A stretch of 64,000 nt of DNA. Source: Blautia hansenii DSM 20583 (GTDB lineage Bacteria; Bacillota; Clostridia; Lachnospirales; Lachnospiraceae). The first letter of the stretch is position 1. Each line of letters begins with the position of its first letter. Position numbers and translations under genes: made by a program. Positions 43,761 to 53,158 of this stretch are shown in pieces. The notes under the pieces are model-generated. The model had not been told where the DNA came from, made no database searches, and saw only the letters and a list, made by a program, of their open reading frames with translations. Where the stretch lies: the NCBI RefSeq assembly GCF_002222595.2, contig NZ_CP022413.2, forward strand, positions 2,441,501 to 2,505,500, read 5' to 3'.

Positions 43761-44491
43761 TCGCTTTCTTTTACTTCTTTTTCTACTTCTTTTATTTGTG
43801 CCTTTACATCTTGTTTAAATTTTTCCCATTGCTTTGGATTTTCCACATAGTATTTCGGACATATCTTACCTGTCACATCATAGTGGCGGATTACATCATC
43901 TTCTGTAAGATTAAACCGATAACAAAGCCAGCCTGTCAAACGAACAAGGGACAGATACGTAGCATCGGTAAACTCCCCTGTTTCATCTACATGACAGCAC
44001 TCAATAGACAGGGTATCGTCATTTCTGGAATTTGAAGCATAAGCTATCTCTGTACTTGGAACGCACTGAACAATCTCCCCGTCAATGCCCACGACAAAGT
44101 GGCTGCTGACTTTTGTTTCATGGCTCTCCTTTAATCCGTCAAAATAATCTCTGTTATTCTTCGCCGTACTTCCCGGATTTGCCGTATAATGTACAACAAT
44201 TCCCTTTATCTTTTCCAGCAGTGTCCCCGGTCTGGAATATTCGTTTGGCTCTATTAAGTCCACGTCAAAAGGCGGCGCTCCTACAAACGACTCGTTTCTG
44301 GCTTTTAAAAGTCTGTGTTCTTCTACTTTATTTTTCACTTTATTTACAAGAAAAAAGAGCAGCAGAACGGTAAGAACAGAACACAAAAACAGAAAAATTC
44401 TGCGCCTGCGCTGTCTTATCCTTTTCTTCCTGCGCTGCTGCCTTCTGCTTTCAAAATCTAAAACTTCCTCATCTCTTTTTCGTAACATCAT
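43754..44491 (-). CDS. membrane-anchored N-acetylmuramoyl-L-alanine amidase
   Basis: A 245-residue Amidase_2 (PGRP-type) enzyme that cuts the MurNAc-Ala bond in peptidoglycan. A very Arg-rich cytoplasmic N-terminus (about 16-30) and one membrane segment (about 32-50) anchor it outside the cell. The zinc ligands are likely the His of IVVHYTAN, the His of VIRHYDVTG and the Cys of KICPKYY. A Lys/Glu tail ends the protein. TTGACA-17-CACAAT at 44539-44567 is a plausible promoter. Confidence 0.88.
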   Translation of the reverse strand: MMLRKRDEEVLDFESRRQQRRKKRIRQRRRRIFLFLCSVLTVLLLFFLVNKVKNKVEEHRLLKARNESFVGAPPFDVDLIEPNEYSRPGTLLEKIKGIVVHYTANPGSTAKNNRDYFDGLKESHETKVSSHFVVGIDGEIVQCVPSTEIAYASNSRNDDTLSIECCHVDETGEFTDATYLSLVRLTGWLCYRFNLTEDDVIRHYDVTGKICPKYYVENPKQWEKFKQDVKAQIKEVEKEVKESEK

Positions 44492-44538
44492 CCTATGTAC
44501 ACTCCCGATTGAAACTTACTCCTCAAGCTGCTGCTTTC

Positions 44539-44567
44539 ATTGTGCACATAGTCTTTACAACTGTCAA
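44539..44567 (-). promoter_or_regulatory. candidate amidase promoter
   Basis: TTGACA (44562-44567), 17-base spacer, CACAAT (44539-44544) on the minus strand, about 40 bases before the amidase start. Confidence 0.5.
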
Positions 44568-44593
44568 GTGATTTCCCTATAATTTAGTTTTAT

Positions 44594-46813
44594 TTAATTT
44601 TCCTTCTCAATTTGATTTAATCGGCTATTCAGCTCTAAAAGCTGTTCCTTTGTCATTTTCTCGCCAATGGCTCCCATGGTATTTAGCATTCTAAGCACAG
44701 TAAAACTACCCAGCATTTGCATCATTCCCTGCGGTTCTGTTTTCTTATTCAAAAACTTTCCTAAAATCCCCTCAAACAACGCTTTGCCTTGCGGGGCTTT
44801 TATAATTTCAGACACCTTATCGTTCAGCGAATAATATCCCGGAATTTCTTCAATGTCAAACCAGTTCAATACAGCGCCTTTTTCTTTTAAGCGATATGCC
44901 TCATGAAACTTCTCTGTCTTGCGAATAAAACTCCGGTCTTTACATGCTCCTGCTTTTGCAGTAATAACCGTTTCTCCCTTATTCGGAACAGTAAAATAAA
45001 AGAAATGCTCATCACTGACCTGCTTTTCATATTCCTGGCCGTTTAGGTACAGAGTTACCTCCGGAAAGTTTGAGTATACGGTTATCTTAGTCTTCTCTTC
45101 CACTCTGTTTACATAGCGCTTTCCACAAATATGCACAAAGGGCTCGTGAGAAAGCCACGCCTTATACGCATAAAAAGCATCTTTTTTATATTTTCTGTCA
45201 AAAGTAACAAGCCCTTTATGATTTTGCCCGTTTTCTCCTCCCTCATTTCTGGCATCTGCTCCGAAATCAAACATATTCCACACATGAGTTGCCCATAAAT
45301 AAGGTCTTGTAAAAAGCTGTCTAATCAATTCTTCGTGATAATATGCCTGATATTCTTCCGTATAATCTCCCTGCTGCGGTTCTGAAGTATGCCAGTTTAA
45401 TGCCTCGCAGCCATACTCACTGACACCAATGGGGATTTGAGGAAATTCCTTATGGAAGTTATCCAGCCAAGGGCCGTTCATGGATACGTCTCCTCCGTAC
45501 CAGCCGAAATAGTGGTTATAAGAAACTACATCCGGAATTTGAATATAAGGATGATGAATGTCACACATAGATACTACCGCCATTGTTGTCAGTCTTGTAC
45601 TGTCCATTTCATGGCACAAATCATTTAAAATTTTATGATTTTCCAGTAAATCTTCCTCATCTGCAGCCTGCATGGTAATTTCGTTGGAAAGTCCCCATAC
45701 CACAATAGAAGGATGATGATAATTCTGTATTATCAGTTCTTTCATCTGGGAAACGGTATTTTCCCTCGCATTTGGTAAATGAGCAGATATATAGGGAATT
45801 TCTGCCCACACTACCATACCACTTTCATCACATAAATCATAGAAATATTGGTCGTGCTGGTAATGCGCCAGTCGTATGGTTGTTGCTCCCAGCTCACAGA
45901 TTAAATCCATGTCTTCTCTATGATGCTTTGGCAAAAGTGCATTTCCAATCCCCCTTCTGTCCTGATGCCTTGATACGCCCCTTAGGGGATAGCTTTCTCC
46001 GTTTAGCAAAAAGCCCTTTTCAGGATGAATTTCAAAACTGCGGCAGCCAAATCTGGTATACACATTGTCCAAAATCTTACCGTTCTCTGTCAGCTCAACC
46101 TCTGCATAATAAAGATACGGGTCTTTTCGTCCGTTCCAACGATGAACATTATTTATTTTCATCTGAATTTTTCTGTCTGCTGCGGAGCAGCTCTTTTCTG
46201 CAACAATCTTCCCCTGCCTGTCACGAATTTTATAAACAAGGTTTTGTCCCTCCTTTTTTTCTGTAATCCATGTCTCTATGGTAATCTCTGCATCATTCCC
46301 TTGAAGGACAGGCGTTACCTGAAGTCCCTCTCCCCCGCAGTATTCCAAATCAAAATGAGCAGCTGAAACTCCTATAATATTCACATCACGGTACAGACCG
46401 CCGTAAAAGGTAAAATCAGCCATTTGAGGATAAACGCTGTCATTTTGGCTGTTATCCACGGTAATTACCAAAAGACTCTCTTCCTTTAGCTCCTTGGTGA
46501 TATCTACACGCCATGTAGAATATCCTCCGTCATGATGCGCCAGTTTTCTTCCGTCCACATATATATCGGCAGAAGAATTTGCTCCCCGAATTTCCAGAAA
46601 ATATTTATCTGCCTTTGGAAGTTCTGCTCTCTTAATCATCTTGGCATAATATCCCGTCCCACGATAATAGTCGTTGTTCCCGTCCTGTCCGTCTATATTA
46701 TTCCACGTATGGGGCAAATGTACCCAGCACCACCTTTTTGGCATTTCTTTCGGAATTTCATCTGTATCTTTTGTAAACGCCCATTTTTCATTGATATTGA
46801 TTACCTGTCTCAT
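44594..46813 (-). CDS. glycoside hydrolase family 2 enzyme with C-terminal extension
   Basis: A 739-residue GH2 beta-glycosidase: N-terminal sugar-binding jelly roll (1 to about 170), Ig-like domain (to about 275), TIM barrel with the acid/base Glu in WGLSNEIT (about 377) and nucleophile Glu in GVSEYGCEAL (about 465), then a C-terminal beta domain. The last roughly 100 residues form a separate helical tail rich in Met/Leu/Lys. No signal peptide, so it acts on imported sugar; beta-galactosidase or beta-glucuronidase activity cannot be distinguished here. ATGA overlap with the transporter stop. Confidence 0.9.
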   Translation of the reverse strand: MRQVININEKWAFTKDTDEIPKEMPKRWCWVHLPHTWNNIDGQDGNNDYYRGTGYYAKMIKRAELPKADKYFLEIRGANSSADIYVDGRKLAHHDGGYSTWRVDITKELKEESLLVITVDNSQNDSVYPQMADFTFYGGLYRDVNIIGVSAAHFDLEYCGGEGLQVTPVLQGNDAEITIETWITEKKEGQNLVYKIRDRQGKIVAEKSCSAADRKIQMKINNVHRWNGRKDPYLYYAEVELTENGKILDNVYTRFGCRSFEIHPEKGFLLNGESYPLRGVSRHQDRRGIGNALLPKHHREDMDLICELGATTIRLAHYQHDQYFYDLCDESGMVVWAEIPYISAHLPNARENTVSQMKELIIQNYHHPSIVVWGLSNEITMQAADEEDLLENHKILNDLCHEMDSTRLTTMAVVSMCDIHHPYIQIPDVVSYNHYFGWYGGDVSMNGPWLDNFHKEFPQIPIGVSEYGCEALNWHTSEPQQGDYTEEYQAYYHEELIRQLFTRPYLWATHVWNMFDFGADARNEGGENGQNHKGLVTFDRKYKKDAFYAYKAWLSHEPFVHICGKRYVNRVEEKTKITVYSNFPEVTLYLNGQEYEKQVSDEHFFYFTVPNKGETVITAKAGACKDRSFIRKTEKFHEAYRLKEKGAVLNWFDIEEIPGYYSLNDKVSEIIKAPQGKALFEGILGKFLNKKTEPQGMMQMLGSFTVLRMLNTMGAIGEKMTKEQLLELNSRLNQIEKEN

Positions 46814-48213
46814 CCTGCACTCTCCTGTTCTCTTCTTAATTTCAATGCCGTTATATTCTCCTCCACCCGCTTTTTGTTCAATGGATAAAGAAACAGCAGG
46901 CTAAGGGCGACTCCCAGATAAAGAATTCCGGGAAGCAATGTTGCGATATTATAAATTCCGTCCAAAACCTCCTGCGTCTGTATGGTCTTCGCTGAATTAA
47001 ATCCGATTATTCCCAGCGCATAACCGCCCAAGCCTCCGGCAAATGCCTGTCCGATTTTTCTTGCAAAAGAATAAGCCGCATAAATCGTACCATCCTCTCT
47101 TTTTCCTGTCCGCACTTCCTGATCATCAATCACATCTGTAATAAACGCCCATAAAATCAAGTTAAAAATTCCAAATCCCAAAAATCCCAGAATGTTAATG
47201 CCAATATAAAGGGCTGCTGATTTTGTGTGAAGAAAAAATAGCAGGAAACAGGAAATTGCACTGCACAGACAACCGAAAATTCCGATTTCCTTTTTTCCGA
47301 ACCTTTTGGAAACAGGTACTGCAAAAGGCGCTAAAGCAAGAGAAGGCAGAACGCCTGCCAAAGTCATGACAGAAAGCGCTTCTTTGTTTTTAAAATAATC
47401 AATAAAAAGATATTGGTTGATCGACTGTGTCATAATCTGTGCTACCAATAAAAGCAGCGCAGCCAGAATAATCCCCAGAAGCGCCCTGTTAGAAAGAAGG
47501 TCTTTTGCCGTCTGTCCAAAACCTGCTTTTTCCTGTGTTTCCTTTGTCTGCACTTTTACACGTTCCGTGGTCATGAAATAACACAACAGGTAACAAATAA
47601 TTGCAGCAACGGAAAATACTCCTGCAACAAGGGTAAAGCGTTTCTCATTTACTACCTGATTTCCCACTGCATCTGTGGTATATACCAGCAGAGGCGCTCC
47701 CACGCCCACAATTAACTGCGCCAGCACAGCGCCTACACTTCGAAAAGTGGAAAGAGCTGCTCTGTCATCTGCATCAGGACTTAATACCGATGCCATAGAA
47801 CCATAAGGGATATTGATGGCTGTATAAAAGATACTTCCCCATAAAATATAAGTTACAAACATGTACAAGATTTTCAGCCCTTGGGGAGCAGCCTTCATTC
47901 CTCCCTGATACATTAAAAAACTGGCGAGAGCTACCGGACCGCACATTCTTAAAATCCACGGACGAAATCTGCCGTTTTTAGAGGTCTTCCCTTTATCTAC
48001 AATCCTTCCCATAGTAATATCCGTAAAAGCATCCACACATCTGGCAACTAAAAATAACGTGCCTACCATACCGGCGCTGATACCCAGCACTTTTGTATAA
48101 AACACCATTAAAAACACACTGGCAAAAAGAAAGGTAAAATCATTTCCGAAATCACCGAACATATAACCGATTTTATCTTTCATTCCAAATGCACTGTTTT
48201 CTGTTCGTTCCAT
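46810..48213 (-). CDS. GPH-family sugar:cation symporter
   Basis: A 467-residue transporter of the glycoside-pentoside-hexuronide family with 12 hydrophobic segments. Markers are KIGYMFGDFGNDFTF, the DAFTDITMGRIVDKGKTSKNGRFRPWIL loop and the central YTAINIPYGSMASVLSPDADDRAAL. It should import the glycoside cleaved by the downstream GH2 enzyme, whose start it overlaps. The ATG at 48213 follows AAGGAGCAGAAGA; a longer frame lacks a site. Confidence 0.9.
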   Translation of the reverse strand: MERTENSAFGMKDKIGYMFGDFGNDFTFLFASVFLMVFYTKVLGISAGMVGTLFLVARCVDAFTDITMGRIVDKGKTSKNGRFRPWILRMCGPVALASFLMYQGGMKAAPQGLKILYMFVTYILWGSIFYTAINIPYGSMASVLSPDADDRAALSTFRSVGAVLAQLIVGVGAPLLVYTTDAVGNQVVNEKRFTLVAGVFSVAAIICYLLCYFMTTERVKVQTKETQEKAGFGQTAKDLLSNRALLGIILAALLLLVAQIMTQSINQYLFIDYFKNKEALSVMTLAGVLPSLALAPFAVPVSKRFGKKEIGIFGCLCSAISCFLLFFLHTKSAALYIGINILGFLGFGIFNLILWAFITDVIDDQEVRTGKREDGTIYAAYSFARKIGQAFAGGLGGYALGIIGFNSAKTIQTQEVLDGIYNIATLLPGILYLGVALSLLFLYPLNKKRVEENITALKLRREQESAG

Positions 48214-48249
48214 TCTTCTGCTCCTTATTTTATTTAGTATCTTAAAAGT

Positions 48250-48304
48250 AATATAGCCTGAACTTACAACTTTCATACATTGTAAGTTCAGGCTATATTA
48301 TTTT
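48250..48304. terminator. perfect 20-bp inverted repeat between acetyltransferase and transporter genes
   Basis: Arms 48250-48269 and 48280-48299 are exact inverted copies around a 10-base loop. On the minus strand a loose ATTACTTTT tail follows, so it may attenuate transcription from the acetyltransferase gene into the sugar operon; its symmetry would also suit a regulator site. Confidence 0.6.
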
Positions 48305-48313
48305 TATACTTTT

Positions 48314-48901
48314 CTATTCAATATCTATTTTCAAATCTTTATAAAAATATTCGTTATCTCTTTCTCCGATTTCCCGCATCACCCTGCATGGATTTCCCAC
48401 AGCGACTACATTGGCAGGAATGTCTTTTGTCACAATGCTTCCTGCTCCGATAACAGAATTTTCTCCGATAGTGACTCCCGGTAAAATAATTGCACCTGCT
48501 CCAATCCACACATTATTTTCAATATGAACCGGACGATTAAACTGTATGCCTCTGCGTCTTAAATCCGGCTTTATGGGATGCGCCGCAGTAACAATGGTAA
48601 CATTGGGACCAATCATTACATAGTCACCAATGAAAACGTCCCCATCATCCACTACGGTCAAATTAAAATTCGCATACACGTTTTTGCCCATGAAAATATG
48701 ATGTCCGCTCCAATTTGCGTAAAAAGGCGGCTGAATATAACAATTATCTCCGCATTTGGCAAACATCTTTTTCATCAGCTCTTCCCTTTTTTTCACTTCA
48801 CCGGAGGGCACTTCATTAAATTCTTTTAATTCATCCAAATATGGAAACTGCTCTGCTAAAATCTCTTCATCTCCTGGGTCATATAAAATCCCTTTATCCA
48901 T
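48314..48901 (-). CDS. sugar O-acetyltransferase, LacA/Maa type
   Basis: A 195-residue acetyl-CoA-dependent enzyme of the left-handed beta-helix family: an N-terminal helical Mac domain, then hexapeptide repeats (VFIGDYVMIGPNVTIVTAAHP, VWIGAGAIILPGVTIGENSVIGAGSIV). The catalytic His is in TAAHP. It probably acetylates a galactoside or maltose-like sugar and lies beside the GH2/GPH sugar module. Confidence 0.92.
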   Translation of the reverse strand: MDKGILYDPGDEEILAEQFPYLDELKEFNEVPSGEVKKREELMKKMFAKCGDNCYIQPPFYANWSGHHIFMGKNVYANFNLTVVDDGDVFIGDYVMIGPNVTIVTAAHPIKPDLRRRGIQFNRPVHIENNVWIGAGAIILPGVTIGENSVIGAGSIVTKDIPANVVAVGNPCRVMREIGERDNEYFYKDLKIDIE

Positions 48902-48934
48902 GCGTTCTCTCTGTCATAAGTTTCTTCTCCTCTC

Positions 48935-50134
48935 TTACTTTTCTATTTCTTTTACTGCTTCTACTGCCTTTTGAAGCTGTGTATCCTCTTCATAAGTAAG
49001 CACTGTCTTCTTTTGTAATTCTTCTGCCAGTTCTGCTTCGATGTCCGGCTGAATTCCCGTGCCGTGAATACATCTTCCCTTTGGTGTATAATATTTTGCT
49101 GTGGTAGTCTTTACTGCGCTTCCGTCTGTAAGAGGAATAAGACTTTGCACAATTCCCTTTCCGAAGGTTGTGGTTCCCACAATCGTTCCCACACCATAAT
49201 CCTGTATTGCTCCTGCAAAAATTTCTGATGCACTGGCGCTGTTTCCGTTTACAAGGACTGCCAGAGGAATATCCAGCTCACTTTTTCCGTCTGAATGAAC
49301 TTCTTCTCTCTTGCCGTCTTTGTCCTCTGTATATACAATCAAGCCTTCCGGTAAGATATCATTTAAAATATTGCATACCGATGTTAAAAGTCCCCCCGGA
49401 TTATTTCTTACGTCTACAATAAGACGTTCCATTCCCTGATTTTTTAAATCTTCAAAGGCTTCCAGATACTGGCTTTCCGTCTGCTCTGTAAATTCATACA
49501 ACAGAATATAGCCTACATTGTCCTCCAGCATCTTATGCTCCACAACGGGAATATTTACTTCCTCCAAAGGAACGTCAAATTCCAGATAATCATTTTCTCC
49601 TTCTCTTGCCACTGTCAAATGTGCAACTTCGCCTTCTGAGGTCTTCACTTTTTCCACCACTTCTGAAAGCTCCATACCTGCAATGTCTTCATTGTTTACC
49701 TTGAGCAAAATATCATCCGGCAAAAGTCCTGCCTTTGCCCCCGGAGCTCCCTCATAACATCTCACCAGCTTTACCATACCTGTTTCCATGTCCATCTGCA
49801 TCACAACGCCAATTCCTTTATACAGACCTGTTGTCTCTGTATTTAATTCCTCATATTCCTCTTTTGTATAATATGCGGAATAAGGGTCTCCAAGACTTGC
49901 CATCATTCCCTTATACATACCGGTTTCCATAAAGTCTTTGTCAATCTCACCGGTAAATTCATCATCAATAATTTTTTCCAGTACCTTTGCTTTTTCCACA
50001 AAATCCTGATTTACAGCTTTGTCTTCTGCACTTTTTTCCTGTGCATAATCATAAATTTTTAATCCTGCACCACCTACAACAAGTGTCAGTACAATTCCTA
50101 AAAGAAAACCTTTTATAAACTTTTTTCTTTCCAT
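48935..50134 (-). CDS. S41 C-terminal processing peptidase
   Basis: A 399-residue CtpA/CtpB-type serine protease: one N-terminal membrane anchor (about 7-28), a helical cap, a PDZ domain (about 100-190, with GLYKGIGVVMQMD), and the S41 core with the catalytic Ser in NGNSASASEI and Lys in TTFGKGIVQ. It acts outside the membrane. The position after the M23 activator and ftsEX suggests it trims cell-wall proteins, as Ctp proteases do elsewhere (inference). Confidence 0.94.
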   Translation of the reverse strand: MERKKFIKGFLLGIVLTLVVGGAGLKIYDYAQEKSAEDKAVNQDFVEKAKVLEKIIDDEFTGEIDKDFMETGMYKGMMASLGDPYSAYYTKEEYEELNTETTGLYKGIGVVMQMDMETGMVKLVRCYEGAPGAKAGLLPDDILLKVNNEDIAGMELSEVVEKVKTSEGEVAHLTVAREGENDYLEFDVPLEEVNIPVVEHKMLEDNVGYILLYEFTEQTESQYLEAFEDLKNQGMERLIVDVRNNPGGLLTSVCNILNDILPEGLIVYTEDKDGKREEVHSDGKSELDIPLAVLVNGNSASASEIFAGAIQDYGVGTIVGTTTFGKGIVQSLIPLTDGSAVKTTTAKYYTPKGRCIHGTGIQPDIEAELAEELQKKTVLTYEEDTQLQKAVEAVKEIEK

Positions 50135-50203
50135 TTTTCTGCTCCTTAAAATGCCAATTTGGATAAATAGATTGCGTAACAGAGCAATTTCCTATGAAAT
50201 GAA

Positions 50204-50230
50204 GAAAGAGGACTGCATTTACAGCCCCCT
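50204..50230 (-). terminator. weak terminator between M23 and S41 genes
   Basis: On the minus strand GGGGGCTG and CAGTCCTC pair (with two G-U pairs) around a TAAATG loop, then TTTCTTC. It likely gives partial termination. Confidence 0.45.
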
Positions 50231-50235
50231 TTATC

Positions 50236-51531
50236 TTATAAATAATTCATAGGATTTACATATACTCCATTTTTCATAACACCGAAATGAAGATGCGGTC
50301 CTGTTGAATATCCTGTTGAACCTACTGCTGCAATCTGCTGACCGGCGCTTACCTTCTGTCCGACCTTTACATAACGTGCAGATGCGTGCATATAGACTGT
50401 ATAAAAACCATTTCCGTGGTCTATGGTTACATAGTTTCCTGCTGACTCTGAATATGTAGAAACCGTTACCGTACCTGCTGCTGCGGCTACAATGGGAGAA
50501 CCGCTACTTGCTCCGATATCAATTCCTTTATGGTTGCTGGAAGCTCCCGCAGTAGGTGAATTTCTGTCTCCAAAAGGACTGGTTACATTATGAGAAGACG
50601 GACAAGGCCATGTAAACTGTGGAGAACCACTGTTCTCAGACTGACTGTTATCCGGTTTTTCCTCCGGCTTTGTCTCCGGCTGTGTATTCGGTTTCTCTTC
50701 CGGCTTTACTTCCGGTTTTGACTCTGGCTGCTCTGTCTTATTTGCATCAGAATTTGTGCTTTCATTGGAAGGAGAAGAGCTTTCCTGTCCTCCTGCGCTT
50801 TGCACTTCCTCTTTCATCTGCTTCAAAATCTCATTCTGAATTGCCAGTTCACCTTCTAAGTCAGACTGTTCCATTACCGCAGCGTCAATACCCGCTTCAA
50901 ACTTTGTAATTTCTTCCTGCTTTTTACTAATAGAAGTTTCAATATTACTCTTTTCTTCCTCAGCAGATTGTTTGTATTCTTCTAAGTCTGACTTTTCTTT
51001 CTTTAAATCCTTTTCCAGATTTTCGATTTTCTTACAGGTCTTTTTATATTTTTCTAATTGTTTTCGGTCATAAGAAGTAAGCTGTCTGAAATTTTCTGTT
51101 CGGCTCAATGCCTCTGCAAAATCATCTGCTCCCAGAATAACAGAAATCATTGAAATATTTCCTGCCTCATAAAGATATTGTATTCTCTTTTTCATATCTT
51201 CATACTGGATTGCTTCTTTTTCTTTTGCTTTTTCCAGCTCTGCACTGTTTTTTTCGATTTCAGCATTCTTATCTTCAATCTGTCCTGTTAAAGTATCCAG
51301 ATTTTCCTGTGCTTTGGCATACTTTTCATCTAATTTCTTAATAGCGGACAGCACATTGTCCTTCTGCTGCTGCAAAGAGCTTACCTGCTGTTCTTTATCT
51401 TCTATCTGACTTTCCAGCTCTGTCTTCTTCTTGTTTACTTCCGTCTCATTTGCTGCCGATACGGAAAGTACATTAGAAATTGCCAGACAGCTTGCCAGCA
51501 GCATTGCAGTTTTCTTGTTCTTTAATTTCAT
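50236..51531 (-). CDS. secreted M23-domain murein hydrolase activator (EnvC-like)
   Basis: A 431-residue exported protein: signal peptide (1 to about 27, ending VSA), two long coiled coils (about 28-115 and 155-245), a Pro/Glu/Lys/Ser-rich linker (about 250-305) and a C-terminal LytM/M23 domain. Zinc-type residues are intact (SNHKGIDIG and GPHLHFG), so it may be an active endopeptidase rather than only an activator. It directly follows ftsX, matching the FtsEX-PcsB/EnvC arrangement. Confidence 0.93.
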   Translation of the reverse strand: MKLKNKKTAMLLASCLAISNVLSVSAANETEVNKKKTELESQIEDKEQQVSSLQQQKDNVLSAIKKLDEKYAKAQENLDTLTGQIEDKNAEIEKNSAELEKAKEKEAIQYEDMKKRIQYLYEAGNISMISVILGADDFAEALSRTENFRQLTSYDRKQLEKYKKTCKKIENLEKDLKKEKSDLEEYKQSAEEEKSNIETSISKKQEEITKFEAGIDAAVMEQSDLEGELAIQNEILKQMKEEVQSAGGQESSSPSNESTNSDANKTEQPESKPEVKPEEKPNTQPETKPEEKPDNSQSENSGSPQFTWPCPSSHNVTSPFGDRNSPTAGASSNHKGIDIGASSGSPIVAAAAGTVTVSTYSESAGNYVTIDHGNGFYTVYMHASARYVKVGQKVSAGQQIAAVGSTGYSTGPHLHFGVMKNGVYVNPMNYL

Positions 51532-51546
51532 GCGGCTCTCCCTGTC

Positions 51547-52458
51547 TTATACCTTTAAGTGCTTTCTAAGGGAAACAATACTTCCGATTAAACCGATACC
51601 AATACCCAGTCCTACTCCGACCGGCAGTAAGAAACGGAATACTTCCCAAACATCCAGAAATTGAAGAAATCCACCCAGAATATTAAATCTGGTAATCACA
51701 TATTCTACTGCTTTTTCATAAATCATGTATAAAATACCCATTGGAAGCGCCGCACCGATAGTACCTAAGAGAATACCTTCAATAATAAACGGTACTCTGA
51801 CAAAGAAATCCGTAGCGCCAATAAGTTTCATAATACCGATTTCTTCCTGACGAATAGAAATACCCATCGTAATAGTATTGTTAATAAGGAAAAATGCCAC
51901 TGCCAGAAGAATTAAAATAATAACAATCGATACATATCCAACCAGTTTATTAAAGGTTGACAGCATATCTGCCGCTTCTTTTGACTGTTTTACTTCTCGA
52001 ACGCCTTCCAGACCTTCAATATGTTTTACAAGGTCTGCCTGACTTTCTACTTCTTTCAGATATACATCAAAGCGTGCGGAGTTTGCCAGCGGATTATCCT
52101 GATCCTTAAATCCCTCTGCCATATCTTCATCTCCGCCTAAGTATACTTCGCTGAATTCATCCCAAGCTACGTCTGCGGAAATATACTTCACATCCGCCAC
52201 CTCCGGCTGCTTCTCGATATCTGCTCCGATTTGGTCAATTTCTTCCTGTTTGATGCCTTTATCAAAGTAAACGACAACGGCTACGCCTTCCTCCGCAGTA
52301 TCTACAATATAGCGGAAGTTCATAATAATGGAAAGGAACAAACCGAATAAAAAGATACATGCTGACATAGTTGCAATGGATGCCAGAGAAAATCGCAGAT
52401 TTCTCCAAATGTTTTTAAATCCCTGTTTTAATACATAAGCAATCGTACTAATTCTCAT
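51547..52458 (-). CDS. ftsX: cell-division protein FtsX
   Basis: A 303-residue permease-like protein with four membrane segments and a large extracellular loop (about 55-165) that engages the coiled-coil hydrolase. The N-terminal GFKNIWRNLRFSLASIATMSAC and the IRQEEIGIMKLIGATDFFVRVPFIIEG block are family marks. It overlaps ftsE by 11 bases. With FtsE it transmits ATP-driven movement to the M23 protein encoded next. Confidence 0.96.
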   Translation of the reverse strand: MRISTIAYVLKQGFKNIWRNLRFSLASIATMSACIFLFGLFLSIIMNFRYIVDTAEEGVAVVVYFDKGIKQEEIDQIGADIEKQPEVADVKYISADVAWDEFSEVYLGGDEDMAEGFKDQDNPLANSARFDVYLKEVESQADLVKHIEGLEGVREVKQSKEAADMLSTFNKLVGYVSIVIILILLAVAFFLINNTITMGISIRQEEIGIMKLIGATDFFVRVPFIIEGILLGTIGAALPMGILYMIYEKAVEYVITRFNILGGFLQFLDVWEVFRFLLPVGVGLGIGIGLIGSIVSLRKHLKV

Positions 52459-53134
52459 TCAGATATTCACCTTCTTGTTCATCACTTACAATGACGCCTT
52501 TCTTCATGGTAATTACACGCTTTTTAAACGCATTTACGATTTCTCTGTTATGTGTAACCACCAGAACCGTTGTGCCTCTTTCGTTGATTTCCTCTAAGAG
52601 CTTCATAATTTCAAAGGAGTTCTTAGGATCTAAGTTTCCTGTGGGCTCATCTGCCAGCAGGATACTCGGTCTATTTACCAACGCTCTTGCAAGGGCAACT
52701 CTCTGCTGTTCTCCACCGGAGAGCTGGTCAGGCTTTGATTTATACTTTTCTGCTAATCCTACCAATGTGAGCATTTCCGGTACTCGTTTTTTAATAATAC
52801 GAGTCGGGCGCTGAATAACACGCTGAGCAAACGCTACGTTTTCATATACATTTCTATCCTTTAAAAGACGGAAATCCTGAAATACAACACCAATTCCCCT
52901 GCGGTATTTCGCTACTTTTCTGCGTTTCAGTTTATTGAGAACCTGTCCGTTTACTGTAATTGTTCCGCTTGTAGGATCCAGTTCCTTTAACAGCAGTTTG
53001 ATAAGAGTTGATTTTCCGGAACCGCTGTTTCCTACGATAAATACGAATTCACCCTTATCCACGTGAAGTGTCATGTTGTCAATGGCCGGCTGGCCCTTGC
53101 TGTATGATTTACTCACGTTTTTTAAATCAATCAT
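52448..53134 (-). CDS. ftsE: cell-division ATP-binding protein FtsE
   Basis: A 228-residue ABC ATPase: Walker A GNSGSGKST, signature LSGGEQQRVALARAL, Walker B ILLADEPTGNLDPKN, H-loop VVTHN. The near-universal YRRGIGVVFQDFRLL block is typical of FtsE. It binds the cytoplasmic side of FtsX and controls septal wall hydrolysis. The ribosome-binding site is AGGAGG. Confidence 0.97.
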   Translation of the reverse strand: MIDLKNVSKSYSKGQPAIDNMTLHVDKGEFVFIVGNSGSGKSTLIKLLLKELDPTSGTITVNGQVLNKLKRRKVAKYRRGIGVVFQDFRLLKDRNVYENVAFAQRVIQRPTRIIKKRVPEMLTLVGLAEKYKSKPDQLSGGEQQRVALARALVNRPSILLADEPTGNLDPKNSFEIMKLLEEINERGTTVLVVTHNREIVNAFKKRVITMKKGVIVSDEQEGEYLNEN

Positions 53135-53158
53135 AATAACCTCCTGTTTTTCTGTTCC

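Noticed and set aside
50616..50790. short tandem repeats within the M23 gene (Pro/Glu/Lys codons)
   Set aside because: They encode the flexible PEXKPE-type linker of a secreted protein, not a CRISPR or minisatellite locus.
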